Assembly: GCF_018678075.1 (NCBI RefSeq)
Contig: NZ_JAHHIR010000050.1
Coordinates: 1-64,000, forward strand
Length of the DNA stretch: 64,000 nucleotides
DNA from: Epibacterium ulvae
Lineage (GTDB): Bacteria; Pseudomonadota; Alphaproteobacteria; Rhodobacterales; Rhodobacteraceae
Reading direction: 5' to 3'
This document shows, piece by piece, positions 35,206 through 44,155 of the stretch (its first letter is position 1; each line of letters opens with the position of its first letter). Both the position numbers and the translations under genes were made by a program. The notes below the pieces were generated by a model. That model saw nothing but the letters and a program-made list of their open reading frames with translations. It was not told where the DNA came from and did not search any database.

Positions 35206-36189
35206 TTACTTACCCTTTACGCCCGCTGCAGTGATGAGCGGTTTCCAGACGTCGATCTGTGTGCCAACAAAGCCGGTGAACGCTTCGGTCGACAGCGGCT
35301 GATGGGTGATGCCGAGATCGTTCAGAGTTGTGGCAACTTCGGGCAAGGCCAAAACGGCCAGCGTGGTCTCATGGATCTTGGCTGCGATTTCCGGATCAAT
35401 GCCCGCAGGACCTGTCAGGCCGACCCAGTTTTCGATCACGATGTCAAAACCCTGTTCCTTGAACGTAGGCACGTCCGGCATGCCGGGGAAGCGTGCAGAA
35501 GCTGCAATCGCGATCGCCACTGCCTCGCCGTCTTCGATCATGTCCGAGTTCTGCGCGACCATGTCATAGAACGTGTCCAAAACACCGGCGCGGAAGTCCT
35601 GGATCGCCGGTGCGCTGCCTTGGTAGGGGATGTGCAGGGTTTCAACGTGCAGGCTTGCGTCCACCGCTTCGCCCAAGATGTGGCTGATGGAGCCAACGCC
35701 GGATGAGCCGTAGGAGATTGAGTTCGCCTTGGCTGCCTCAACAAATTCCGACACCGTGGTGATGCCGCTGTCAGGCTTCACAAACAGACCGGGCGCGGAG
35801 GCACCGATATAGGCCACATGGGTGAAGTCGTTCATTGGCGCGTAGGGCAGTTCTTCGAACTGGGTCGGTGCGATGGTGAAGGGGGCGTTGTTGGCGATCA
35901 TCAACGTGGTGCCATCCGCGTCCTGATCGGCGACAAAGTCAGCCGCAACTGTGCCTGCTGCACCGGGACGGTTGTCGACGACGGCCTTTTGACCGAAGGA
36001 TTCATCCAGATGTTTGGCCAGAAGGCGCGCCACCAGATCCGAGGTGCCACCGGGTGGGAAGGTAACAACGATGCGCACCGGTTCATCGGACCAAGCGCCC
36101 GGTTCTGCCAGAGCTTGGCCAGCAGGCAGGGCAAATACGGCGGCAGAGGTCAGCGCCATAAGCGCACGTCGCGTGAGTGAGAGGGTCAT
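35206..36189 (-). CDS. tctC: TTT-family substrate-binding protein (TctC/Bug)
   Basis: A 327-residue periplasmic binding protein of the Bug family, with an N-terminal signal peptide (LTSAAVFALPAGQALAEP). Hallmarks are PVRIVVTFPPGGTSDLVARLLA, the two-domain fold with ADFVADQDADGTTLMIANNAP, and ISYGSSGVGSISH. It captures a carboxylate or similar small ligand for the tripartite tricarboxylate transporter. Its start overlaps the tctA stop (ATGA). The ligand is unknown; the neighbouring ureide-like enzymes suggest it is linked to purine or ureide breakdown. Confidence 0.88.
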   Translation of the reverse strand: MTLSLTRRALMALTSAAVFALPAGQALAEPGAWSDEPVRIVVTFPPGGTSDLVARLLAKHLDESFGQKAVVDNRPGAAGTVAADFVADQDADGTTLMIANNAPFTIAPTQFEELPYAPMNDFTHVAYIGASAPGLFVKPDSGITTVSEFVEAAKANSISYGSSGVGSISHILGEAVDASLHVETLHIPYQGSAPAIQDFRAGVLDTFYDMVAQNSDMIEDGEAVAIAIAASARFPGMPDVPTFKEQGFDIVIENWVGLTGPAGIDPEIAAKIHETTLAVLALPEVATTLNDLGITHQPLSTEAFTGFVGTQIDVWKPLITAAGVKGK

Positions 36190-37727
36190 GAGGAGGCTCC
36201 TGTGTTGGACGAGGTTTTGTTATTGGAATGAGCGGTTTTGGGTGCGCGCGATTTGCGCAGAGTGGTCCACAGGCCATAGGCCAGGATCAAAGCAGACACT
36301 GCGAGCAGGCCGCCGCTGATGGGACGTTCCAGGAACACCATGGCGTCACCGCGTGATAGAAGAAGGGCGCGGCGCAGTTGCTCTTCCATCATCGGGCCAA
36401 GAACAAAGCCGATCAGCAGGGGCGCAGGCTCAAAGCGGTAAAGCCGCATCAGATAACCCGCGATCCCGAATAACAGCGTCATCCAGATGTCAAAGACGTT
36501 GTTGTTAAGCGAATAGACCCCGATGCAGATCAGCACGATGATCGCCGGATACATCAGCTTGTACGGGATTTGCAGCAGTCGCACCCACATGCCGATCAGC
36601 GGGATGTTCAAGACCAGCAACATGATGTTGCCCACCAGAAAGCTGGCGACCAGACCCCAGAACAGCTCGGGGTGTTCGGTCAAAATGCGGGGGCCGGGGG
36701 TGATGCCGTGGATCATCAGGGCACCGATGACCATTGCCATGCTGGCGCTGCCCGGCACACCCAGCGTCAACGTGGGAATAAACGCGGTTTGGGTGGCTGA
36801 GTTGTTGGCGGATTCCGGTACGGCCACGCCTTCTACGGCGCCTTGGCCAAATTGGTCTTTGTTTTTGGACACTTTCTTTTCAACCGCATAACCCACGGCC
36901 GCGGCGACGGTCTGGCCGGTGCCAGGTAGCGCGCCAAAGAAGGATCCGATCAGACCACCGCGCCAGATGGGGCCAAAGGAGGCACGCCATTCGCGACGGG
37001 TGGGGTAGAATTTGGTGTAGTCGATCTCTTGACGGCCACGGCCGGTTTGGTTGGCCTTAATCGATGCGATCAGCTCGCCCACCCCAAACAGCCCCATGGC
37101 GACGATCACCAGATGCACCCCGTCGCGCAGTTCGGGCACGCCAAGGGTAAAGCGCAGATCGCCAGTTGTGAGGTCGATGCCCACGGTGGACAGCATCAGC
37201 CCGGCCATCACCATGGCAATGCCGCGCAGCGCTCCGCCATTGCTGACGGCCGATGCCGCGATAAGGCCCAAGAAAATCACCGAGAAATACTCGGCCGGGC
37301 CAAATTGCAGCGCCAGTTTCGCAAGCCCAGGCGACAGAACCGCCATCACAATCATACCAATGATCCCGCCCCCAAATGAGGCGATTGAGGTGATGAACAG
37401 GGCTACGCCCGCGCGACCCTGACGGGCCATGGGATAGCCATCGATACAGGTGATGGATGAGGACGGTGTGCCCGGAATGTTCATCAGGATCGACGCGATC
37501 GAGCCGCCGTATTCCGCACCATAATAGACCCCGGCGATCATCACGATAGCCACGGTCGGCTCCAGATAAAACGACAAGGGCAGGATCATCGCAATCGCGG
37601 CCATAGAGCCGATGCCCGGCAAGACGCCGATGAACGTGCCCAGGAAGACGCCGATGAAACAATAGAGCAGGGTTTGGGGCTGTAGAACAGTGCCCAATCC
37701 GCCTGAGAAATTTGCAATAATTTCCAT
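36186..37727 (-). CDS. tctA: TTT-family large permease (TctA)
   Basis: A 513-residue, twelve-helix permease of the tripartite tricarboxylate transporter. The conserved glycine-rich motifs are present: GTFIGVLPGIGSMAAIAMILP, GGSIASILMNIPGTPSS and SFFGALPGTGQTVAAAVGYAVE. The C-terminal tail after the last helix is Ser/Thr/Asn-rich. It works with TctB and TctC and is driven by the ion gradient. Start 37727 lies three bases after the tctB stop. Confidence 0.92.
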   Translation of the reverse strand: MEIIANFSGGLGTVLQPQTLLYCFIGVFLGTFIGVLPGIGSMAAIAMILPLSFYLEPTVAIVMIAGVYYGAEYGGSIASILMNIPGTPSSSITCIDGYPMARQGRAGVALFITSIASFGGGIIGMIVMAVLSPGLAKLALQFGPAEYFSVIFLGLIAASAVSNGGALRGIAMVMAGLMLSTVGIDLTTGDLRFTLGVPELRDGVHLVIVAMGLFGVGELIASIKANQTGRGRQEIDYTKFYPTRREWRASFGPIWRGGLIGSFFGALPGTGQTVAAAVGYAVEKKVSKNKDQFGQGAVEGVAVPESANNSATQTAFIPTLTLGVPGSASMAMVIGALMIHGITPGPRILTEHPELFWGLVASFLVGNIMLLVLNIPLIGMWVRLLQIPYKLMYPAIIVLICIGVYSLNNNVFDIWMTLLFGIAGYLMRLYRFEPAPLLIGFVLGPMMEEQLRRALLLSRGDAMVFLERPISGGLLAVSALILAYGLWTTLRKSRAPKTAHSNNKTSSNTGASS

Positions 37728-37730
37728 CGC

Positions 37731-38210
37731 TTAAAACGCCCGAAATGCTTTGAACGGGAGGCCAAGCGCCTCGATGAACAGAACATAGCCAAGCGCGGCC
37801 ATGAAGAGGCCCAGCAGGATTTTACCCCACCACGGCAGGCTGCGATCGGGCGCCGATGCTGTGAGCACGGTCAGAAATGTTGCAGGCAACAGCCCAAAAC
37901 GCTCCGTCACAAGGGCAAAGACCATCAGCGCGGAGACTATCGCGCCAAAGGACACCCAATCAGGGCGTTCGGTGATGCCGGTGGAGTGCAGATCCTGCCA
38001 TAAAATCGCCGCTGCCAGGGCGAGCAGGACAAGACCGGAGAAGAACGGAAACGCCCCGGTGCCCGGACGAAACGGGCTTCCAAGCCCCAACTCAAACCCG
38101 CCGATCATGAAATAGAGGCTCAACGCCACCAGAACCGACGCGCCGGCGATCCGCTCGACCTGTTGGCCCAACGTAGCGCGCTGGCCGTCTTCCAATTCAA
38201 TCTGCATCAT
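37731..38210 (-). CDS. tctB: TTT-family small permease (TctB)
   Basis: A 159-residue, four-helix small subunit of the tripartite tricarboxylate transporter. The PGTGAFPFFSGLVLLALAA segment is typical of TctB. ATG 38210 overlaps the stop of the HIUH-like gene (ATGA) and is preceded by GGGGGC; a longer reading adds ten residues with no family match. The operon order on the minus strand is uraD-like, hiuH-like, tctB, tctA, tctC. Confidence 0.85.
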   Translation of the reverse strand: MMQIELEDGQRATLGQQVERIAGASVLVALSLYFMIGGFELGLGSPFRPGTGAFPFFSGLVLLALAAAILWQDLHSTGITERPDWVSFGAIVSALMVFALVTERFGLLPATFLTVLTASAPDRSLPWWGKILLGLFMAALGYVLFIEALGLPFKAFRAF

Positions 38211-38569
38211 AAGCCCCCGCGAAACAGTGAATATCCCCAAGCCGTGAATTTGAACGGCAGGTGATAGTGTTGCTGGGCATCGCCGACGCCGAAATGATAC
38301 CGCACCACATTGAGGAAAGGCGCGCGGTCTTGTGAAGCGTCAGTGCCTGCGTAATAGGCAGCGACCTCGAATTCGGCGATGTATTCGCCAGATGTGATCC
38401 CGTGGCCCTGAACCGTGGGGTGATCAAACAGACCGGTTTCACCGCACTGCCCGTGGGCCAATTCAGTTTCGCCACTATCATCGACCCGCAGCAGGCGCAC
38501 TGCCAACCCTTCGGCTGGCCGACCTGTTGACACGTCAACGCAATGGATTGAGATACCGCCAGCTGTCAT
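38207..38569 (-). CDS. divergent 5-hydroxyisourate hydrolase (transthyretin-like)
   Basis: A 120-residue protein of the HIUH/transthyretin fold. His9 (SIHCVD) and His103 (HYHLP) of the catalytic set are present. The usual catalytic Arg of the DGR segment is replaced: the sequence reads GETGLFD, with Leu47 there. The C-terminal YRGS tetrapeptide is replaced by FRGGL. Both differences suggest a changed or lost reaction. It overlaps both neighbours by four bases (ATGA), so its product is tied to the OHCU-like protein and the transporter. Confidence 0.75.
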   Translation of the reverse strand: MTAGGISIHCVDVSTGRPAEGLAVRLLRVDDSGETELAHGQCGETGLFDHPTVQGHGITSGEYIAEFEVAAYYAGTDASQDRAPFLNVVRYHFGVGDAQQHYHLPFKFTAWGYSLFRGGL

Positions 38570-39102
38570 CTGTGCCCCGCTTCGCCAAAGGCTTTGGTGA
38601 CACGGGCTGCGCTGACAGATGCAATCTCGGCGACGGCCTGTTTGATCTCAGCGTCGCGGGTGCGCTTCAGGCGGTCTTCAAAGACCTGCAAAACCTCTGA
38701 CACGCCGCTCATCCGATGCAGGGCCAGGATGAAGGGAAAGCCAAACCGCGTCTGATATTCAGTATTTAACTGGGTGAACCGCGCGGTCAGTGCGGCGTCC
38801 GGGGCATCCAGGCCAAGGCGCCCTTGTTCTTCCTGTGAGGCGCGGGTCATTGTTTCGGGGGTCGGAGGGGCCAATTCAGGATGGGCGCGGAACAAGGAGA
38901 AAAGATCATCCTCGGGCAGGGTTTGAATGGCGGTCTGAATGCTGCGGGCGATAGCATCAGGGGATGCGAAGGGGCGGTGTTGTGCGACCAGTTCAGCCAC
39001 CTGCGGCGCGCGCTCAATAAAGGGCAGCAAAAGCTCTGCGGCCAGCGCGTCATCCGCGTGGTTGAGCCTGTCCAATTCGGTGTCTGTCAGAGGTGTGGTC
39101 AC
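38566..39102 (-). CDS. OHCU decarboxylase-like protein
   Basis: A 178-residue protein of the 2-oxo-4-hydroxy-4-carboxy-5-ureidoimidazoline decarboxylase (UraD) fold, which normally completes the urate-to-allantoin step. Family marks are FRAHPELAPP (catalytic His), ASQEEQGRLGLD, and FTQLNTEYQTRFGFPFILALH. It is divergent from a LysR regulator and first in the operon with the HIUH-like gene and the tripartite transporter. Urate oxidase is not in the window. The real substrate may differ from OHCU. Confidence 0.8.
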   Translation of the reverse strand: MTTPLTDTELDRLNHADDALAAELLLPFIERAPQVAELVAQHRPFASPDAIARSIQTAIQTLPEDDLFSLFRAHPELAPPTPETMTRASQEEQGRLGLDAPDAALTARFTQLNTEYQTRFGFPFILALHRMSGVSEVLQVFEDRLKRTRDAEIKQAVAEIASVSAARVTKAFGEAGHR

Positions 39103-39185
39103 AAAGAGGTCCTGTGGATTGATGTCTTAATCAAAGCCTAACCACGCAGCGCATTGCCATCTATGATGAAATAAGCAATTCTGCG

Positions 39186-39200
39186 TTCTCAAAAAGAGAA
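39186..39200. promoter_or_regulatory. candidate operator between the ureide operon and lysR
   Basis: Inverted repeat TTCTC-N5-GAGAA directly upstream of the LysR start. It is in the divergent promoter region of the LysR gene and the uraD-like operon. The assignment rests on symmetry and position only. Confidence 0.35.
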
Positions 39201-39213
39201 TGGAACATTACAT

Positions 39214-40140
39214 ATGTCGCTTCATCTGGTGCCCCGTCAGCTGCGTTATGTCTTGGCGGTCGCGGAACATGGCTCGGTTCAGGGGGCCTCACGCGCACTT
39301 GGCATTGCGGCCTCGGCCATTGATCGCCAGATCAAATCCATCGAGGAGGCCAGCCAGTCGCCACTGTTTGAACGCTTGCCGCGCGGAATGAAACCCACCG
39401 CCGCTGGGGAGGCCGTGATTGTCATGGCCCGACGCTGGCAGGCGGATGCGGAACGTTTGGAAGGTGGGTTGAAAGAGATGCGCGGCCAGGAACATGGCAC
39501 CGTGCGCTTGGCGGCGATGGACAGCCTGGCCAATGGCATCCTGCCCGAGTTGGTCGCGTGGATCCAAACGGAACACCCCAGGATCCATCTGGACATCGAT
39601 ATCATGACCCCGGCCCAAGCTGGGCAGGCGCTGGATGTGGGGACCGTCGATCTGGTCTTGGCGTTCAACCTGCCCAATGGGCGCTTTCAACACCGCATAT
39701 GGGAGCGGGAGCTGCCCTTTGGATGCGTGGTACGCCCGTCGCACGCCTTGGCTGCGCGTTCACCTGTGACCTTGGCCATGTTGTCGGGGGTGGCAACCGC
39801 CTCTCAAAGCGCGCTGTTGCCAATCCGCAAATATCTGGACAGCCGCCACGGTTGGCTGTTTGCGGAAAATGCACCGGTTCTGGTGACCAATTCCTTACAG
39901 CTGTTGAAGCAATCGGTGCTGGCTGGCGACGTAGCGATTTTAACCTCTCAACTGGATGTCTTGCCCGAGCTGGAGGCCGGGGTCTTGGCTTTCCTGCCCC
40001 TGGATGAGGCAAGCCTGCGACCGCAGAACATTGTGCTGTCTGTCGACACGCGCCGCCCGCTGGTTCGCGCAACGCGGGTTGTTGCGGATCGGCTGAGCAC
40101 GGTTCTGCCGGAGCGTCTGGACAAGCTGCGCAGCGACTAA
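39214..40140 (+). CDS. LysR-family transcriptional regulator
   Basis: A 308-residue LysR protein with an N-terminal HTH (about 6-65: RQLRYVLAVAEHGSVQGASR, then IDRQIKSIE) and a substrate-binding domain (from about 95). It is divergent from the ureide-like/TTT operon and most likely controls it. The inducer would be the operon's substrate. A typical second-domain segment QSVLAGDVAILTSQ is seen. Confidence 0.88.
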   Translation: MSLHLVPRQLRYVLAVAEHGSVQGASRALGIAASAIDRQIKSIEEASQSPLFERLPRGMKPTAAGEAVIVMARRWQADAERLEGGLKEMRGQEHGTVRLAAMDSLANGILPELVAWIQTEHPRIHLDIDIMTPAQAGQALDVGTVDLVLAFNLPNGRFQHRIWERELPFGCVVRPSHALAARSPVTLAMLSGVATASQSALLPIRKYLDSRHGWLFAENAPVLVTNSLQLLKQSVLAGDVAILTSQLDVLPELEAGVLAFLPLDEASLRPQNIVLSVDTRRPLVRATRVVADRLSTVLPERLDKLRSD

Positions 40141-40210
40141 TGCGCTACCGTGCTTTATAAAGATATTAGGAAGTCCGCATTAGCGTAACTCCGAGATTTG
40201 TGGAGGTACC

Positions 40211-40564
40211 ATGGCCCATATTTTGATTGTAGACGATGAACCCTTGCTGCGTGAAGAACTTCAAGAATCCCTCGAGCTGGAAGACTATGAGGTTTCGACC
40301 GCGGAATCTGGGCCAGACGCGCTAGAGTTGTGTGATGTTATGGCGTTCGATGTTGTCGTGACGGATCTAAAGATGCCCAAAATGGGGGGATTGGAGCTGA
40401 TCCGGAAACTAAAGGAAACGGGCTTTGGTGGGCAGCTTATCGTGGTCAGCGGGCACGGCGCTGAAAGCAATCGAGCGGACGCAATGGCCAGCGGTGCCGT
40501 TGCGTGTTTTGCGAAACCACTTGATATTGAAGAGTTAATTGAAAAACTGGACGCAATTCTTTAA
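40211..40564 (+). CDS. stand-alone response-regulator receiver (CheY-like)
   Basis: A 117-residue receiver domain without output. It has the acidic pocket DDE (residues 8-10), the phospho-acceptor Asp52 in VVTDLKMPK, Ser80, and Lys102 in FAKPLD. Without an output domain it can act only by binding a partner or passing a phosphoryl group. It is the first gene of a same-strand cluster: receiver 2, PhnD-like protein and histidine kinase. A GGAGG site precedes the ATG. Confidence 0.9.
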   Translation: MAHILIVDDEPLLREELQESLELEDYEVSTAESGPDALELCDVMAFDVVVTDLKMPKMGGLELIRKLKETGFGGQLIVVSGHGAESNRADAMASGAVACFAKPLDIEELIEKLDAIL

Positions 40565-40729
40565 CAGTCGACGCCCCAGTTTTCGCCATCCCTCCTTGGA
40601 TTAGGCCGCAATATCCTTTGGAATAGGCGGCCAAAACGCTTTGGGATATGACTCTGGATTAGGGTTTGTTGCCGCGCATCTCTATCCGCCATTGTGACCT
40701 CACAAATTTGGTTATGAGGAGTGCGTTCA

Positions 40730-41263
40730 ATGGCTGATATTTCCACAAAAGATTGCAAAGCAAACCTAACCGTTCTGCTGGTCGACGATGACAAGGAAGC
40801 ACTGGAAGAGCTTCAGGATATTGTTGAGCTGGAAGGTTGGACTGCAATTATCGCGGGCAATGTTGATATGGCGCTGGAGGTGCTGGAATGGTACCCCTAC
40901 ATCGGCGTCGTGGTAACTGATGTTCACTTCATCGACCAGTCCGGCGACACGTCCAGCGGCTTCCAGCTGGTCTCTCGTGCCCAGGCTCGGTTCCCAGATC
41001 GCGACCTGTCCTACATTGTGACCAGCGGCGATCCCTGGGCCTTTAACGGCTCGGCGCAGGCGGGGGCGGTTGATTTCCTCAGCAAACCCTTGGAGCCGGA
41101 TGCGTTGATCGACTCGATCAAGGCTTTTGCCGGCAAGGGCGCGGCACTGACGGACAATCCCGACCGTGATGACAATCTGCTGGAGAAGGTCCAGCAAACC
41201 GCGCAGACCCTGCATGACAAAACCACCCAGATCGAGGGTGTGGTGACGGGAGCAGTGGTATGA
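40730..41263 (+). CDS. second response-regulator receiver with C-terminal extension
   Basis: A 177-residue receiver-domain protein. The pocket is DDD (19-21), the phospho-acceptor is Asp64 (VVTDVHF), and Lys119 is in FLSKP. The loop after Asp64 (FIDQSGDTSSGFQL) is longer than usual. The last about 45 residues (KVQQTAQTLHDKTTQIEG) form an amphipathic helix rather than a DNA-binding domain. ATG 40730 follows GAGGA; an earlier GTG at 40721 is less likely. The stop overlaps the next gene (ATGA). Confidence 0.85.
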   Translation: MADISTKDCKANLTVLLVDDDKEALEELQDIVELEGWTAIIAGNVDMALEVLEWYPYIGVVVTDVHFIDQSGDTSSGFQLVSRAQARFPDRDLSYIVTSGDPWAFNGSAQAGAVDFLSKPLEPDALIDSIKAFAGKGAALTDNPDRDDNLLEKVQQTAQTLHDKTTQIEGVVTGAVV

Positions 41264-42126
41264 AGCGCCTTGTTCTTGCCGCGTTCTGCGCTGGTGTCAC
41301 ATGCGCCCCGGCTGCTCAGGCCACAACGGCCGATGCCCCGTCATCGGATGTTTTGACATTTGGCATCGTGCCGCAACAATCTGCCAGCCGTTTGGCCCGA
41401 ATGTGGGGCCCGTTGTTGGCAGAGCTGAGCACACGAACCGGGGTCACATTCCGGTTCAGAACCACCAAAGACATCCCGTCGTTTGAGGCCTGCCTGGCCG
41501 CGGGCGCCTATGACATGGCTTATATGAACCCGATGCACTACACGATTTTTGCCGAAGAAAGCGCCTATCGTGCGGTAGCGCGCCAGTCCCATAAACGGTT
41601 GAAAGGGGTCATCGTCGCGCGCAAAGGGGCGGATCTGGATGCGTTGGAGGTCTTGGATGGATCCCAGATCGCCTTCCCATCGCCCGGTGCCTTTGGCGCC
41701 AGTATCCTGACCCGCGCGACGCTCAGCGATCGCGATATCGCGTTCGAACCGGCCTATGTTAAATCCCATGACAGTGTCTATCGCGCGGTGGCGGCGGGGC
41801 TGATGCCTGCGGGCGGCGGGGTCACGCGGACCTTTAACGCGGTAGACCCGGAAATCCGCGCGCAGTTGGAGGTGGTTTACGAAACCGAGGGCTTCACCCC
41901 GCATGCCATTGCCGTCCATGACGGCGTAGGCGCAACATTCTCAACCGAAATCCAAGACGCCTTGATGGCGATTGCCGCGGAAAAACCTGAGCTGGTCAAA
42001 GGGGTCGGCATGAAAGGGTTTGAGGCCGCCCATGATGCGGATTGGGACGATGTACGTGCCCTCGAAATGACCCGCGAAGAGACCGGGATTTCACAAGCGG
42101 GGGATGCTGTATGTCCTTCCGATTGA
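41260..42126 (+). CDS. PhnD-like periplasmic binding protein
   Basis: A 288-residue protein of the PhnD/phosphonate-binding class, with a signal peptide (MKRLVLAAFCAGVTCAPAAQA). The fold is seen in LTFGIVPQQSASRLARMWGP, GAYDMAYMNPMHYTIF and IAFPSPGAFGASI. No phn transport gene is nearby. It overlaps both a receiver gene and the histidine-kinase gene, so it probably senses a ligand for that kinase rather than feeding a transporter. Candidate ligands are phosphonates, phosphite or another small anion; none can be chosen from sequence. Confidence 0.85.
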   Translation: MKRLVLAAFCAGVTCAPAAQATTADAPSSDVLTFGIVPQQSASRLARMWGPLLAELSTRTGVTFRFRTTKDIPSFEACLAAGAYDMAYMNPMHYTIFAEESAYRAVARQSHKRLKGVIVARKGADLDALEVLDGSQIAFPSPGAFGASILTRATLSDRDIAFEPAYVKSHDSVYRAVAAGLMPAGGGVTRTFNAVDPEIRAQLEVVYETEGFTPHAIAVHDGVGATFSTEIQDALMAIAAEKPELVKGVGMKGFEAAHDADWDDVRALEMTREETGISQAGDAVCPSD

Positions 42127-44102
42127 AAACTATTTTAGGGATTGCCATGATCGAATTGACGGTCATGGCGCTGTTGATTGCGATCAACCAATTTGCGCTG
42201 GGCGGATCTGCGACGGCGCAGCTGTATCAACGTGCTGAATCCACCGCGCGGGTGTTTTCAAATGCGGTGTCTGATGCGGTGATCGCAACGGATCTTGCGA
42301 CGCTGGATGCGACGATTGAAACTGCGCTTGGCAGTGAAGAGCTCACCTATCTGCGGGTGCGGAGCCCCGACGGGATTGTCTTGTCCGAAGGCGGTGCCGC
42401 TGATGCCCTGGCCGTGCCATTTCAACGTGACGCATCATTTGACACGGCTCGCACGGATCATGTGATCGACATCGACCTGGCGATCACAGTCGAAGGCACG
42501 ACCTTTGGCGTTATTGAATTGGGCCTGTCCACGCTTGCCGTCGAGGAAGAGATCGCAGCCGCCTTGCGCTGGAACGTGATTGTGGCGATGATCGGAATGT
42601 CGCTGGTTGCGGTCTTTGGCTACGGGCTCGGCTCTATCCTGACCCATCAGTTGAGCGGGCTGCGCCAGGGCGCGCGCGAGATTGCGACGGGAAATCTGGA
42701 GTGTCAGATCCGGGTGCGTGGTGGTGACGAGCTGGCGGATACCGCGCTGTGTTTCAATGAAATGGCCCGCACCCTGTCACAGGATCGCGCGGTTCTGCAG
42801 AGCCAACGCAATACGCTCCTGGCCAAGAAAGAACGGGTCGGGGTGATTGTCGACTGTATGCGGCAGATCTCGAAAAACGAAGACGGGGTAACGGTGCCGG
42901 ACACGGATCGCAGCGATGAAATCGGCGATATGGCACGCGCAACTGTGGTCTTCCAAAATGCGATGCAAGCGGTCGAACAGGCGCGTCATGAACAACAGCG
43001 TCTGATCTCCGCTTTTGATCAGTTGGATGAACAGGTGGCGATTTTTGGCACCACAGGCGAGGTCTTGTTCCTGAACCGAGCCTTCCGGGCCTTTAACCAG
43101 CCCATCCTGGAAACATTGCCCGAAGACTTCACGTTGGAGCTTTTCTTGCAGGCAGGCTGTGCAGCGGATGCCTTCCCGGACGCTGGCACCAATCAAGCGG
43201 TCTGGATCAAAGATCAGCTCGCCCGAGAACACGGCACGCCGCAAGAGATCAAGCGCGCACCGGATCGGATCCTGCTGACCGTGCAAACGGATGTCGATGG
43301 CGTCGGCGTGGTCTGGTCCGCACAAGACGTGACAGAGCTGCGCCACAACGAACACCAACTGATCCAAGCGTCAAAAATGGCAACACTGGGTGAGATGGCG
43401 ACGGGCATCGCACATGAGTTGAATCAGCCCTTGGGCGTGATCCGCATGGCCGCATCAAACTGTGTGAAACGGATCGAAAAGGACAAATTCGACGCGGAGT
43501 ATTTCAAGGCCAAATTGCTCAGGATGGGAGAGCAGACAGAACGCGCCTCCCAAATCATCAACCACATGAGGGTCTTTGGGCGCAAAGCGGAAGGCACGAT
43601 GGAGCCCTTTGATCTGCGGGCATCGCTTACCGAAATGGTGACATTGGCGCGGGCCCAGCTGCAGACACTGGATGTCTCGCTCAAACTGTCGCTACCAGAG
43701 GCGGGGGATGGCACTGTGATGGGTGAAAAGGTGATTTTTGAGCAGGTGCTATTAAACCTCTTTAGCAATGCACGCGACGCGATTGACGCTCAGGAGGGGC
43801 GCGGTGGCACGGTTCAGGTCGAGGCTAAGTTCGACACGCCGGACGGTCATGTTCTGCGCATCATGGACAGCGGCGGCGGCATTCCGGATAGTGTCTTGGA
43901 CAAACTGTTTGAGCCGTTTTTCACCACCAAGGAGCCGGGCAAAGGCACCGGGCTGGGCCTGTCGATCAGCTTTGGCACGATCCGCGATATGGGCGGCTTG
44001 ATTACTGCTCATAACGCAGGGGAGGGTGCGTGTTTCACAATCACCTTGCCTGCAGCACAGGTTGCGTTGGGGGATGAGACGCCCGCCATTGCGGCAGAAT
44101 GA
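42111..44102 (+). CDS. membrane sensor histidine kinase
   Basis: A 663-residue kinase. Two membrane helices (about 8-28 and 150-172) frame a periplasmic sensor of about 120 residues. A HAMP segment ([20 protein letters not shown]) follows. A PAS-like domain starts near [20 protein letters not shown]. The phospho-acceptor His435 lies in [11 protein letters not shown] (DctB-type H-box). The ATPase domain has [21 protein letters not shown] and [13 protein letters not shown] 42111 lies 16 bases inside the preceding binding-protein gene. The kinase presumably phosphorylates one or both nearby receivers. Confidence 0.9.
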   Translation: MSFRLKTILGIAMIELTVMALLIAINQFALGGSATAQLYQRAESTARVFSNAVSDAVIATDLATLDATIETALGSEELTYLRVRSPDGIVLSEGGAADALAVPFQRDASFDTARTDHVIDIDLAITVEGTTFGVIELGLSTLAVEEEIAAALRWNVIVAMIGMSLVAVFGYGLGSILTHQLSGLRQGAREIATGNLECQIRVRGGDELADTALCFNEMARTLSQDRAVLQSQRNTLLAKKERVGVIVDCMRQISKNEDGVTVPDTDRSDEIGDMARATVVFQNAMQAVEQARHEQQRLISAFDQLDEQVAIFGTTGEVLFLNRAFRAFNQPILETLPEDFTLELFLQAGCAADAFPDAGTNQAVWIKDQLAREHGTPQEIKRAPDRILLTVQTDVDGVGVVWSAQDVTELRHNEHQLIQASKMATLGEMATGIAHELNQPLGVIRMAASNCVKRIEKDKFDAEYFKAKLLRMGEQTERASQIINHMRVFGRKAEGTMEPFDLRASLTEMVTLARAQLQTLDVSLKLSLPEAGDGTVMGEKVIFEQVLLNLFSNARDAIDAQEGRGGTVQVEAKFDTPDGHVLRIMDSGGGIPDSVLDKLFEPFFTTKEPGKGTGLGLSISFGTIRDMGGLITAHNAGEGACFTITLPAAQVALGDETPAIAAE

Positions 44103-44106
44103 GACA

Positions 44107-44137
44107 TGGGGGCCAATTGGCCCCCACGACGTTTTAA
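44107..44137. terminator. bidirectional terminator hairpin
   Basis: A perfect 20-base palindrome (TGGGGGCCAA / TTGGCCCCCA) followed by GTTTT on the plus side. It lies between the kinase gene and the convergent TRAP operon. Confidence 0.7.
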
Positions 44138-44155
44138 GACCGCCAGACCGCCACG

